Source: Thermoproteota archaeon
Lineage (GTDB): Archaea > Thermoproteota > Thermoprotei_A > Sulfolobales > Desulfurococcaceae
Assembly (NCBI GenBank): GCA_030550615.1
Contig: JAUQPA010000003.1
Span: forward strand, 1-64,000
Direction: 5' to 3'
Length of the DNA: 64,000 bases
Shown here one piece after another: positions 29,822 through 38,529 of the stretch. Made by a program: the position numbers and the translations under genes. Below the pieces are notes generated by a model. It was not told the origin of the DNA and did no database searches. It worked only from the letters and a program-made list of their open reading frames with translations. Each line of letters begins with the position of its first letter. The first letter of the stretch is position 1.

Positions 29822-30010
29822 GCTCAGGCCTGGTTAATCGACTCCCAGTTGTTTTTCACGCATCTTTCCTTCTTTTTTGCATCATGAAGTGATCCAATCC
29901 GGTTTAGGTGTGTCTGGGTTTGCCTAGTTGTATCCTAAACCCCCGTCTCGTGAATTTAGTTAACTCCACGTGTGAACAGTTGGCTGGGGTTTAACGAGGT
30001 GCTGGGTTGA

Positions 30011-30055
30011 GGACCCGATGGCGTAGGCCTGCGTGGGTTCGAATCCCCCGCACTC
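30011..30055. repeat. attR (duplicate of tRNA-Leu 3' half with 5-nt deletion)
   Basis: ggacccgatggcgtaggcctgcgtgggttcgaatcccccgcactc. Confidence 0.85.
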
Positions 30056-30698
30056 CTCGTTTCACACATATTGCTCTAGCATATATACACGGTGTTCAAT
30101 AGGGTTTTTATCTGTGCTTTATTAACTGGAAACAGGAAGGCGCTATTTCATTCATTAGGGTTATCAGTGTGCTTTTCTTCGTTTATTCACTCTTGGATGT
30201 ATGAACGCTCCTTAGTCTCTCGTAGCTGTGAAAAAGTATTTTGAGGCATTACTAATTTCAATAGATTACCTATGAAGTCGGTAACCTGAAGTATAGGTAT
30301 TGAAGACTCGTAAACACGTCAAACTATACGGGGTATATTAATTATTAGTAGTGAATAGTGGTTTGAATAAATGCTAAATCTCTACAGGTATCGAGCGCGA
30401 AGAACTAATAGTAGAGTAACTTGCATGGATTCCCATGTTATTCGCTCGAATTAAGCATTGTTACGGCTTCTCATCGGAGTGTTATTTATTTAATTGGAAT
30501 GTAGTAAAGTAAAAATGTGAATCCTGTGTAAACTTTCTTTGTTAAGAGAATTAGTGGAGATCAGCAACCCAGCATATATTGCCTCTAGGTAAAAACACCA
30601 ATCGGAAAGATCACGTTGAATTTAATTACATATTATTCAACACTATTTAATTCTGATTTATTTTTTCTTCTTCATTAATTTATGTATGGTGGTTTTAT

Positions 30699-31829
30699 TT
30701 GAGATTATACGAGTACGAAGCCAAGGAAATCGCATCCAGGTATGGTATTCCCGTTCCAAGAGGTAAAATCGCTAGATCACCCGATGAAGCCTTTGCTATA
30801 GCTAGCGAGCTTGGATCCTCCGTGGTTAAAGCACAAGTATTGGTTGGTGGAAGGGGCTTAGCTGGAGGTGTTAAAATTGCTTCAACCCCCGGGGAAGCTC
30901 GCGAAATTGCATCGAAGCTAATTGGCTCTAATATACGTGGAGTTAAAGTAGACTTTGTTTTAATTGAGGAAAAAATATGTGTTTCAAAGGAGCTCTACCT
31001 TTCACTTACAGTTGATAGAGCTACGCGTAAACCAGTGTTCTTGGCGTCGGAGATGGGTGGTGTTGAAATAGAAGAATTAGCTAGGAAGTACCCGAGTAGA
31101 ATTCAGAGAATATATGTTGATCCGGAGGTCGGGTACTCGGAGTATATGAGTAGAGTGGTTTTATCAGCTTTGAAGCTGCCTTGGGGCATTATAGGCGAGC
31201 TGTCTTCGATAATGAGAGCGATGTATAAGATCATGGTTGACTACGATGCTGAATTAGTTGAGTTCAATCCCCTAGCTTATACTTGTGAAGGTAAATTGAT
31301 CGCGCTGGACGCTAAGCTAATTATCGATGATAATAGTCTTCATAGGCATCCAGATCTCCAGGAGCGATATGGAAGAGAGTTATCAGGCTTCGAGAGAAAA
31401 GCAAGGGAACTGGGATTTAGTTATGTTGAATTAGACGGAGACATAGGCGTTATTAGTAATGGCGCAGGATTAACCATGGCTACAATGGACTCCATATTTT
31501 TCTACGGCGGTAGCCCAGCGAATTTCCTGGATATAGGTGGAGGGGCTTCGCGGGATAAGGTAAAAGAAGCAGTTAAACTAATGCTTAGTCATCCTAGACC
31601 CAGAGTGCTCTTAGTGAATATATTTGGAGGTATAACGAGGTGCGATGAAGTAGCGTTAGGCATAGTTGAGGCATTAAAAGAAGCAAGTAGTAGAAAGCCA
31701 ATCGTGGTTAGAATGCTTGGAACAAACGAGGAGGAAGGTAGAAAAATACTCATGGAGCACGGTATAGATGTTTACATTGAAATGGATAAGGCTGTTCAAG
31801 CAGCTGTAGATTTATCTAGGAGGGGGTAA
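30699..31829 (+). CDS. sucC: succinyl-CoA synthetase (ADP-forming) beta subunit
   Basis: [36 protein letters not shown]. Confidence 0.93.
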   Translation: MRLYEYEAKEIASRYGIPVPRGKIARSPDEAFAIASELGSSVVKAQVLVGGRGLAGGVKIASTPGEAREIASKLIGSNIRGVKVDFVLIEEKICVSKELYLSLTVDRATRKPVFLASEMGGVEIEELARKYPSRIQRIYVDPEVGYSEYMSRVVLSALKLPWGIIGELSSIMRAMYKIMVDYDAELVEFNPLAYTCEGKLIALDAKLIIDDNSLHRHPDLQERYGRELSGFERKARELGFSYVELDGDIGVISNGAGLTMATMDSIFFYGGSPANFLDIGGGASRDKVKEAVKLMLSHPRPRVLLVNIFGGITRCDEVALGIVEALKEASSRKPIVVRMLGTNEEEGRKILMEHGIDVYIEMDKAVQAAVDLSRRG

Positions 31830-31831
31830 GC

Positions 31832-32707
31832 ATGGGGATACTTGTCAACTCTAATACCAAGGTAATTGTTCAAGGAATAACTGGAAGAGAAGGAAGTTTT
31901 CACGCAAAGCTAATGCTAGATTATGGAACAAAAGTAATTGCAGGTACGTCGCCGGGTAAGGGAGGAAGCTACGTTCACGGTGTTCCAGTATACAACACGA
32001 TACGCGAGGCAATAGAGGAACAAGGCCAAGCAGATGCTTCAATAGTATTTGTTCCAGCTAAGTTCGCCCCTGATGCTGTATACGAAGCAATTGACGGCAA
32101 CATTAAACTACTAGTTGTTATAACCGAGGGGATACCATTACATGAAGAAGTTAAATTCGTTAATTACGCTAGAAAACACGGGGTGGTAATAATAGGTCCT
32201 AACACCCCAGGCATTATGACTGTTGGAGAATGCAAGCTAGGAATAATGCCTGCTCATGTTTTCAAAAAAGGAAACGTGGGGATCGTGTCGAGAAGCGGCA
32301 CATTAACATATGAGGTAGCAAGGGAGCTTTCCAAAAAAGGATACGGCGTCTCCACCGTTATAGGTCTCGGGGGAGATCCCGTGACGGGGTTGGACTTCAT
32401 AGATGTAGCCGAGTTGTTTTTCAAGGACAAGGAGACCAGCGCTATTGTACTCATTGGTGAAATCGGTGGAGATGCTGAGGAAAGATTTGCAAAATACTAC
32501 TATGAAATATCATCCAAGAAACCCGTGGTAGCGTATGTAGCTGGTAGAACAGCTCCACCAGGTAAAAGAATGGGTCACGCTGGCGCAATTATTTCTATGG
32601 GTGTTGGAGACTATGATTCCAAAAGGAAATCCCTCGTAGATGCGGGTATTCCAGTGGCTGAAACTCCCTCACAGATCCCAAAGCTATTAGACAGTTTGCT
32701 TAGATAA
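31832..32707 (+). CDS. sucD: succinyl-CoA synthetase alpha subunit
   Basis: [27 protein letters not shown]. Confidence 0.93.
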   Translation: MGILVNSNTKVIVQGITGREGSFHAKLMLDYGTKVIAGTSPGKGGSYVHGVPVYNTIREAIEEQGQADASIVFVPAKFAPDAVYEAIDGNIKLLVVITEGIPLHEEVKFVNYARKHGVVIIGPNTPGIMTVGECKLGIMPAHVFKKGNVGIVSRSGTLTYEVARELSKKGYGVSTVIGLGGDPVTGLDFIDVAELFFKDKETSAIVLIGEIGGDAEERFAKYYYEISSKKPVVAYVAGRTAPPGKRMGHAGAIISMGVGDYDSKRKSLVDAGIPVAETPSQIPKLLDSLLR

Positions 32708-32769
32708 GTTTTGAATTCCAACTGATAAAGTTTTTTACTTGAAATTAACTATATAACTACACAACATTA

Positions 32770-33330
32770 ATGAAGCCGATGAGGTGCTCGAACATGAGTA
32801 ACTTAGATAAAATAGGACCAGGTGAGAAAGCACCTGAAGAAGTCCATGTTTTGATTGAAATACCTATTGGTAGCGGAGTTAAATACGAGCTAGATAAAGA
32901 AACCGGCGTTCTATTCGTGGATAGAATACTGTATACTTCAATGGTTTACCCATTCAACTACGGGTTTATTCCAGGTACTCTGGAAGAAGATGGAGACCCG
33001 GTCGATGTTCTCGTAGTATCATATGACCCGCTCATCCCCGGATCAGTAATTAAAGCTAAACCCATAGGAGTCCTGGAAACACAGGATGAGAAAGGGTTTG
33101 ACGCCAAAATAGTTGCTGTTCCAGCTGATAAAATAGATCCAAGGTTCCAAAACATCAAAGACATCGCGGATTTACCGGAGGCAATTAAGCAGAGAATAGA
33201 GCATTTCTTCGCTCACTACAAGGAGCTCGAGAAAGGTAAATGGGTTAAAGTCATAGGGTGGAAAAACAAGAGTGTAGCGTTGGAAAAAATAAAGAAAGCT
33301 ATAGAGAGATACAGAGAATCAACTAAGTAA
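32770..33330 (+). CDS. ppa: inorganic pyrophosphatase
   Basis: [40 protein letters not shown]. Confidence 0.95.
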   Translation: MKPMRCSNMSNLDKIGPGEKAPEEVHVLIEIPIGSGVKYELDKETGVLFVDRILYTSMVYPFNYGFIPGTLEEDGDPVDVLVVSYDPLIPGSVIKAKPIGVLETQDEKGFDAKIVAVPADKIDPRFQNIKDIADLPEAIKQRIEHFFAHYKELEKGKWVKVIGWKNKSVALEKIKKAIERYRESTK

Positions 33331-33340
33331 AAGTGGTTTT

Positions 33341-33658
33341 TTGAATTATTCTACAACAAGAGAAAAAATCATAGATATTTTGAGAAAAACAGATAGACCT
33401 TTATCAGTTGATGAACTAGCGTTAATTCTAGATGTAAAGCTAACAGCAAAGGAAATATATGAGCATCTCCACCACATAGCTAAAACTATTAGAGCAAGAA
33501 GTAGAGAATGCGAAGTACTCGCAATGGAGCCTCCTCATTGCCGAAAGTGCGGATACGTCTTTAAAGATCTTGATAAACCCAGAAAACCTAGTAGGTGCCC
33601 ACGTTGTAGAAGTGAATTGATTTCCCCTCCAAGATTCATTATCCTGAGGAAAAACTAA
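33341..33658 (+). CDS. winged-helix protein with C-terminal zinc ribbon
   Basis: CRKCGYVFKDLDKPRKPSRCPRC preceded by HTH-like region. Confidence 0.7.
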   Translation: MNYSTTREKIIDILRKTDRPLSVDELALILDVKLTAKEIYEHLHHIAKTIRARSRECEVLAMEPPHCRKCGYVFKDLDKPRKPSRCPRCRSELISPPRFIILRKN

Positions 33659-33981
33659 GCCGGGTCTATGAGCGTTTCCATGGTTTTCTTGAATTCATCG
33701 GGGTTTTCAAATAATAAATTCACTAATTCATCTACTCGAATTCTCGTCCTCGAAGCTGCTGCAATTGGTTTTACAAGTAGCTCACGTATAATGAATCGTG
33801 CTACATCCATGTTCGAATACATCTCGACTAATACGTTAACTATTAGTTGTGGATTACTAATCAATGCTTCAAGCACGGAGAAATTATACCTGGTTCTACA
33901 GTATAGTTCAAGAGTCGTGTATAAACCTGGAAGTACATTGTTTGCTTTTGCAACAACATTGTTAATCAAGTCCTCTCTCAC
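33655..33981 (-). CDS. 108-aa helical protein, putative partner of radical SAM peptide maturase
   Basis: Start overlaps the rSAM stop by 4 nt (ATGA), indicating one operon. Confidence 0.6.
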   Translation of the reverse strand: MREDLINNVVAKANNVLPGLYTTLELYCRTRYNFSVLEALISNPQLIVNVLVEMYSNMDVARFIIRELLVKPIAAASRTRIRVDELVNLLFENPDEFKKTMETLIDPA

Positions 33982-35330
33982 CTTACCACCTTTTCGTGAA
34001 TGTAATTTAATGATTCCTTATTCACAATGGTATTTCCATACGTTGATATGATGTATGCGCGTATTAGTTTCTCTAAGTACTCATCTCCATATATCACACG
34101 TAAACACGTTGGTATATTCTTATGCTGTAAGTAGATACAGCCCCCATAGCATATTGGAGCATACTTACAGTTCCTAGTACAATCTGGATCACTAGTAATC
34201 GGTTTATACCTACCTGGATCCATAGCAATTATTCTATCGCTGATTATTTTTCCAATTGGTTGAGTATACATGTAGGCTGGGCACATGTATATATTCAGGT
34301 TTTCATCCACCGCATAGCCTGTTACATATTTACACATACATGGACCTTTTATGAACATCTTTCCTACTTTAAATCCCCTCTCTACCGCGTATTCCACCGT
34401 ATCCACGATTCTTCTTGATACCCTAGTATAATACTCGAGGAAGCTCTTCGATGTTTTTAGTGGATTATATATATCGGCTTGATCTGGGTGTACCGGTGAA
34501 AAATCAATTGTTCCAAGCCTTCTCCCAACGTCTACTTCCAGGAGGTAATCTACGAGTTCCTTGATGTAATCCACATTATGTTCATCAACGTTTACTCTCA
34601 CACCAACATATTTATCGTATTCACCCACTAGTTTAATGAGATTACTTGTAATAACCTCGAATGATCCTCCGTTGTTTTTGAATGGTCTTCTCTCATCATG
34701 TATTACGCGTGGTCCGTCAATTGTTACCTGTATAGCATCAACCCTATTCACTATTTCTTCAACTTCCCTGTTGAGAATTGTCCCATTTGTAATCAACATT
34801 ATTTCTTTTTGAACTCCATGTTTCCTCGATAATTCATCTATATCATCTATTACACGCCTAGCCATACGTGGATTAAGCAATGGCTCCCCACCATAGAGCG
34901 CTATTGCTATCAACTCGTAGCCTTCTCTAACCCGCCTCTCGAGGAATCCACGAATTATTCTCCATTTATCTTCGGTTAAATCAGCACCATCAATTGTCTT
35001 CCTAAGTGACTGATAGCAATATCTACAAGCTAAATTACATTTGCTCGTGAGACCTAGGAACATTATTATTGCCTTGTTATTAAACCGGAATTCACGTGAA
35101 ACCTTGTAGTAAACTTCCTTTTCATCAACATCATCATCGAGGATAATATTCGCGGATTTCAATTGATTATAAATCTCACGATCAGAAACAAGCAAATCTA
35201 AATTACCATTTCTAATCGCCGCCCCTACCTCCTTATCAACTAATACAAGTGAACCATAAAGCGAATTAAAGACTACATCATACTTGTGGTTAAAAGGAAA
35301 AACAAGATTAAAATTAGATAATTTAACCAA
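33978..35330 (-). CDS. radical SAM/SPASM domain protein, putative peptide maturase
   Basis: CNLACRYCYQ (CxxxCxxC), ALYGGEPLLNP, C-terminal SPASM-like Cys clusters CMCKYVTGYAVDENLNIYMCP and CTRNCKYAPICYGGCIYLQHKNIPTC. Confidence 0.85.
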   Translation of the reverse strand: MVKLSNFNLVFPFNHKYDVVFNSLYGSLVLVDKEVGAAIRNGNLDLLVSDREIYNQLKSANIILDDDVDEKEVYYKVSREFRFNNKAIIMFLGLTSKCNLACRYCYQSLRKTIDGADLTEDKWRIIRGFLERRVREGYELIAIALYGGEPLLNPRMARRVIDDIDELSRKHGVQKEIMLITNGTILNREVEEIVNRVDAIQVTIDGPRVIHDERRPFKNNGGSFEVITSNLIKLVGEYDKYVGVRVNVDEHNVDYIKELVDYLLEVDVGRRLGTIDFSPVHPDQADIYNPLKTSKSFLEYYTRVSRRIVDTVEYAVERGFKVGKMFIKGPCMCKYVTGYAVDENLNIYMCPAYMYTQPIGKIISDRIIAMDPGRYKPITSDPDCTRNCKYAPICYGGCIYLQHKNIPTCLRVIYGDEYLEKLIRAYIISTYGNTIVNKESLNYIHEKVVR

Positions 35331-35349
35331 AAAACATTCACCAGCAATT

Positions 35350-35463
35350 CTATGGCTTCTTTATTACCAATGCACATACTGTGCGGCAAAAAGTAACGCA
35401 GAAATTAGGCTCCTTGATGTTAGTAACACCCCTCTCTAGAACTATTACTCTGGGGTTTTTCAA
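35350..35463 (-). CDS. putative RiPP precursor peptide MKNPRVIVLERGVTNIKEPNFCVTFCRTVCALVIKKP
   Basis: Not in the ORF track. TTG start with SD GAGGTGA 5 nt upstream; stop 19 nt before the rSAM start; C-x3-C-x3-C in C-terminal half. Confidence 0.6.
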   Translation of the reverse strand: MKNPRVIVLERGVTNIKEPNFCVTFCRTVCALVIKKP

Positions 35464-35498
35464 CTACTTCACCTCAATATATTATCATGTAGAAACAC

Positions 35499-35513
35499 CT
35501 TTTTAAGGTTTTC
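35499..35513 (-). promoter_or_regulatory. putative BRE/TATA for the peptide-rSAM operon
   Basis: On minus strand GAAAACCTTAAAAAGG about 40 nt before the TTG start. Confidence 0.4.
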
Positions 35514-35611
35514 GCTTTTTTCCTAATTTGCTAATATACTAGTAACTTATTTGTTTATTTAAAATTACCTATTTAACCACGCGATTATATTAATAAATAT
35601 AGGGTAGTCGT

Positions 35612-36190
35612 ATGGTGATTAACGTGAATAACGACCCCGTTGAAGCCTATGGTAAAAGAGTTTATGTTGGTTCATATGGAGCTGTTAGCAAGGAGATCAC
35701 CTTATTGGAGAACCTTACAAGAAGAGCTATTATTTATCTTCTTGCTACACGTGGACCATTAACCATCAAGGAGTTATCTGAATTACTCCACTTAGCTCCA
35801 TCCACTGTTCACGAGCACGTTAAAAAACTCAAGGAAGCAGGGTTTATCGAGGAAGCATCTGACTACCCAAAGAGATTCAAGGTGGAGATTTACTATAGAC
35901 TAACAATTCCGTATATTCTAGCCAGCGAGTTAAATCCCATCGAGAAAAATGTAAACTCCTATGTCGAGCAACTAAAGAACTTCATTACCAAGATATCCGG
36001 CGAGATCGAGGGAGAATTGGCGAAAATTAAACCTAAGTGTCTTGAATACTTACCTGTTGATTTAAGAGACAGGTTTCTACATACTTTATCTCTTACATTA
36101 ATTATTCAAGCATGGATTAAAACCATCTCTGAGCTCATTGAAAGTCCTTTCGTGTATGCGTTAGTTAATGATTTGAATGAAAATAAGTAG
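35612..36190 (+). CDS. ArsR/HTH-type transcriptional regulator
   Basis: LLATRGPLTIKELSELLHLAPSTVHEHVKKLKEAGFIEE winged helix. Confidence 0.8.
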   Translation: MVINVNNDPVEAYGKRVYVGSYGAVSKEITLLENLTRRAIIYLLATRGPLTIKELSELLHLAPSTVHEHVKKLKEAGFIEEASDYPKRFKVEIYYRLTIPYILASELNPIEKNVNSYVEQLKNFITKISGEIEGELAKIKPKCLEYLPVDLRDRFLHTLSLTLIIQAWIKTISELIESPFVYALVNDLNENK

Positions 36191-36199
36191 TTAATGTTC

Positions 36200-37252
36200 T
36201 TAATTAAGCAATACTCCTATTAAGTCCTTCGGATTCTCTCTCTTTATGTTTCCTACTATTAATCCGTGGGCTACAATGGGTAATGCTATTGTAGCATCTA
36301 CATGAACTGTTCTCTTCTTAGCGAAAGGAGCTACTTTACCCCAGCTGACTGCTTCTTCGAGCGTTGCTCCGCTTAACCCACCCCATTGAGGCATATCTGT
36401 TGTGAATTGCACTATGTACTCGAATCCCTTGTAGTAGTCGTGGATGTTTTCTTCATATTCAGCTATTAGTGTCTGTGCAACAGTCATCAAGTTAACGTAG
36501 TCCTTTGGCACTCCTCCCCCGATGTATATAGCTGAGAGTTTTTTGCTTCGTTTACCTATCTCCACTAGTTGATGGAAGTCCTTAACCATGTCTATTGTTA
36601 TTTTTTTACCCATTCTATACGCTAGTAGAAGAGCCATACCGTAGGCGCTGTCCACTAGGGCGGGGGAGAAAACAGGTACTTTTGCTCTATACGCTGCTGA
36701 AACAATACTGTCTATTTTCCTCTCGTCTAGGTATTTTCCAAACTCGTATAGGAATTCGGGTGTGGAGTAGATTTTATCACTTGAAAGGGTTTCAACGAAT
36801 TCTCTTATCAATAACTCCATTTCTCTATAGTGTAGCTCGTTGGCTACGGTATCGTAGAATCTGTCGTACTTGTGCTTTAATAACATTTCATCATCTATAC
36901 ATGGATTTACCTTGTAGTACTTGAAACCCATTGCTTCATATATATCCTCGCTTATTATTGCTCCCGTTGATACTACGACATCAACGTATCTCTCCTCTAT
37001 GAGCCATTTTATTATTTTCCACATTCCAGCAGTACTCATGGAGCCAGCTAAACCAAGGAATATCGTGTTATCCGGGTCTCTAAACATCTCGATTAAAACC
37101 CTGTATGCCTCACCTAGTGCTCTTCCCTGAAATGATACATTGCTCATTTCTAAAAGCAGTTCATGAATACTTCTTTCCTTAACCTCTAGCGATTTAACCT
37201 CTCCATACGCGAACTCGGGCATTTCTTTCAAATTAAACACCAATGAGTGCAT
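36200..37252 (-). CDS. dys: deoxyhypusine synthase
   Basis: Deoxyhypusine synthase-like sequence: FLGLAGSMSTAGMWKIIKWLIEERYVDVVVSTGAIISEDIYEAMG, AIYIGGGVPKDYV, TDMPQWGGLSGATLEEAVSWGKV. Confidence 0.9.
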   Translation of the reverse strand: MHSLVFNLKEMPEFAYGEVKSLEVKERSIHELLLEMSNVSFQGRALGEAYRVLIEMFRDPDNTIFLGLAGSMSTAGMWKIIKWLIEERYVDVVVSTGAIISEDIYEAMGFKYYKVNPCIDDEMLLKHKYDRFYDTVANELHYREMELLIREFVETLSSDKIYSTPEFLYEFGKYLDERKIDSIVSAAYRAKVPVFSPALVDSAYGMALLLAYRMGKKITIDMVKDFHQLVEIGKRSKKLSAIYIGGGVPKDYVNLMTVAQTLIAEYEENIHDYYKGFEYIVQFTTDMPQWGGLSGATLEEAVSWGKVAPFAKKRTVHVDATIALPIVAHGLIVGNIKRENPKDLIGVLLN

Positions 37253-37305
37253 ATACTAAGGGATTTATAAAAACTCATCTAATCTAAGAGTAGAGTAACA
37301 TGTAG

Positions 37306-37417
37306 TGCCGCCGCCGGGATTTGAACCCGGGGCAACCGGATCTCTCCTGGGTCGACTTCGAATATGCCTCCTCCACCCGTATGAGTCCGGCGCTCTGCCG
37401 GGCTGAGCTACGGCGGC
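37306..37417 (-). tRNA. tRNA-Met (CAU), intron-containing
   Basis: 74-nt mature tRNA with 38-nt intron (37342-37379) at canonical 37/38. Confidence 0.88.
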
Positions 37418-37529
37418 ACCAATTAATATTAAAATCTCTGGGCCTTAAAAAACTAGTATTCTTGAATTTATTATTTTACCTATTGTATTGTATATTTATC
37501 GTTGAAAACAGCGTTAAAGGTGTAGGGTA

Positions 37530-38474
37530 GTGAACGAGGAGAAAAAAGTTATCGTGGTGAGTCTTGGTTTAACTAACTTATTCCAAGTTGCATCAGCACT
37601 GCTACTGATATTTTTAGCTGCGTGGATCATAGCTTACGATCACAACATAACTTACCTGTGGGTGCTACCGCTCGACCGCGCCAGAGAGCTCTTTACCTAT
37701 TTTAAACCGGATATCTTGGTTAATATTTACAATGTCGTCGATAACTATAGAAGTATTGTTGGCTTAACGGGCATTACCGGTAGAATTATCGTTGCTAGTA
37801 GTGGAGATTACTCAATCATAGTGGCTAGAGGATTAAACACGTATGTTTCAACAATAGCTGTACTCACACCGATACTATATGTGTTTACATTAAAGAAGAC
37901 CAGGAAACTTATTGACTTGAAGAAAACACCTGGGTTAATTATGTCTGTGGTGTTACTGATACTATTTATCCTGCCGTTGATATCACTATTCATCTACATT
38001 AATACAGGGTTTACAAATGGTTACTCATTCGCAGAAGAGCCCGTTAGAACACTGTATTTCCGAGATTTAAACTACGCAGTAGTTAATGTAACGGGGTCCA
38101 CGCAGTACGTTTACATCATTAACGATGAAGTAGGAAACGCGTTAACTCTCGTAGCATTTAAAGTGAGTTTGCATGACCAAGTGTTACCAATCGTAGCATT
38201 AGACGTTATAACCCCTAGTGGTAAATACAGCGAGTTAACGTACGCGAAGTCTCTGTACTTGGTTAACAGCTCGCTTAATATAACAGTAATCTCTCCTGCA
38301 CCATTGGTTAACACTACTTTAACTTACTATAAAGCATCATTCAAAGAGCTTAGTACGGAAGCCCCTATATTGATTCTTCTGTTGCCGGTTTCGATGCTAG
38401 TGTTCGGAAGTATATTGAGTTTAGTTGCTAGTAGAATACTCGAGTCCAAGATGGGGATTGGGGAAAAGGAATAA
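37530..38474 (+). CDS. membrane protein with extracytoplasmic domain
   Basis: Several TM segments separated by long loop; convergent with the S-layer-like gene. Confidence 0.6.
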   Translation: MNEEKKVIVVSLGLTNLFQVASALLLIFLAAWIIAYDHNITYLWVLPLDRARELFTYFKPDILVNIYNVVDNYRSIVGLTGITGRIIVASSGDYSIIVARGLNTYVSTIAVLTPILYVFTLKKTRKLIDLKKTPGLIMSVVLLILFILPLISLFIYINTGFTNGYSFAEEPVRTLYFRDLNYAVVNVTGSTQYVYIINDEVGNALTLVAFKVSLHDQVLPIVALDVITPSGKYSELTYAKSLYLVNSSLNITVISPAPLVNTTLTYYKASFKELSTEAPILILLLPVSMLVFGSILSLVASRILESKMGIGEKE

Positions 38475-38529
38475 GTCTATATGTTAAAAAATTTAGTAAA
38501 AATAAGTTATTTTTGATATTTTACGTCTA

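Larger units (their letters stand above)
27963..30055. mobile_element. decayed integrated element in tRNA-Leu (~2.1 kb)
   Basis: Bounded by direct repeat of the tRNA-Leu 3' half; intN-like ORF at left end; orphan ORFs inside. Confidence 0.8.

Noticed and set aside
30011-30055. second tRNA-Leu gene
   Set aside because: Only the 3' half is present, with a 5-nt deletion; interpreted as attR
12964-37252. aIF5A and deoxyhypusine synthase in one window as a special cluster
   Set aside because: They are ~23 kb apart with unrelated genes between; ordinary
37321-37530. 69-aa ORF over the tRNA-Met gene
   Set aside because: Covers tRNA and intron; no RBS or motif
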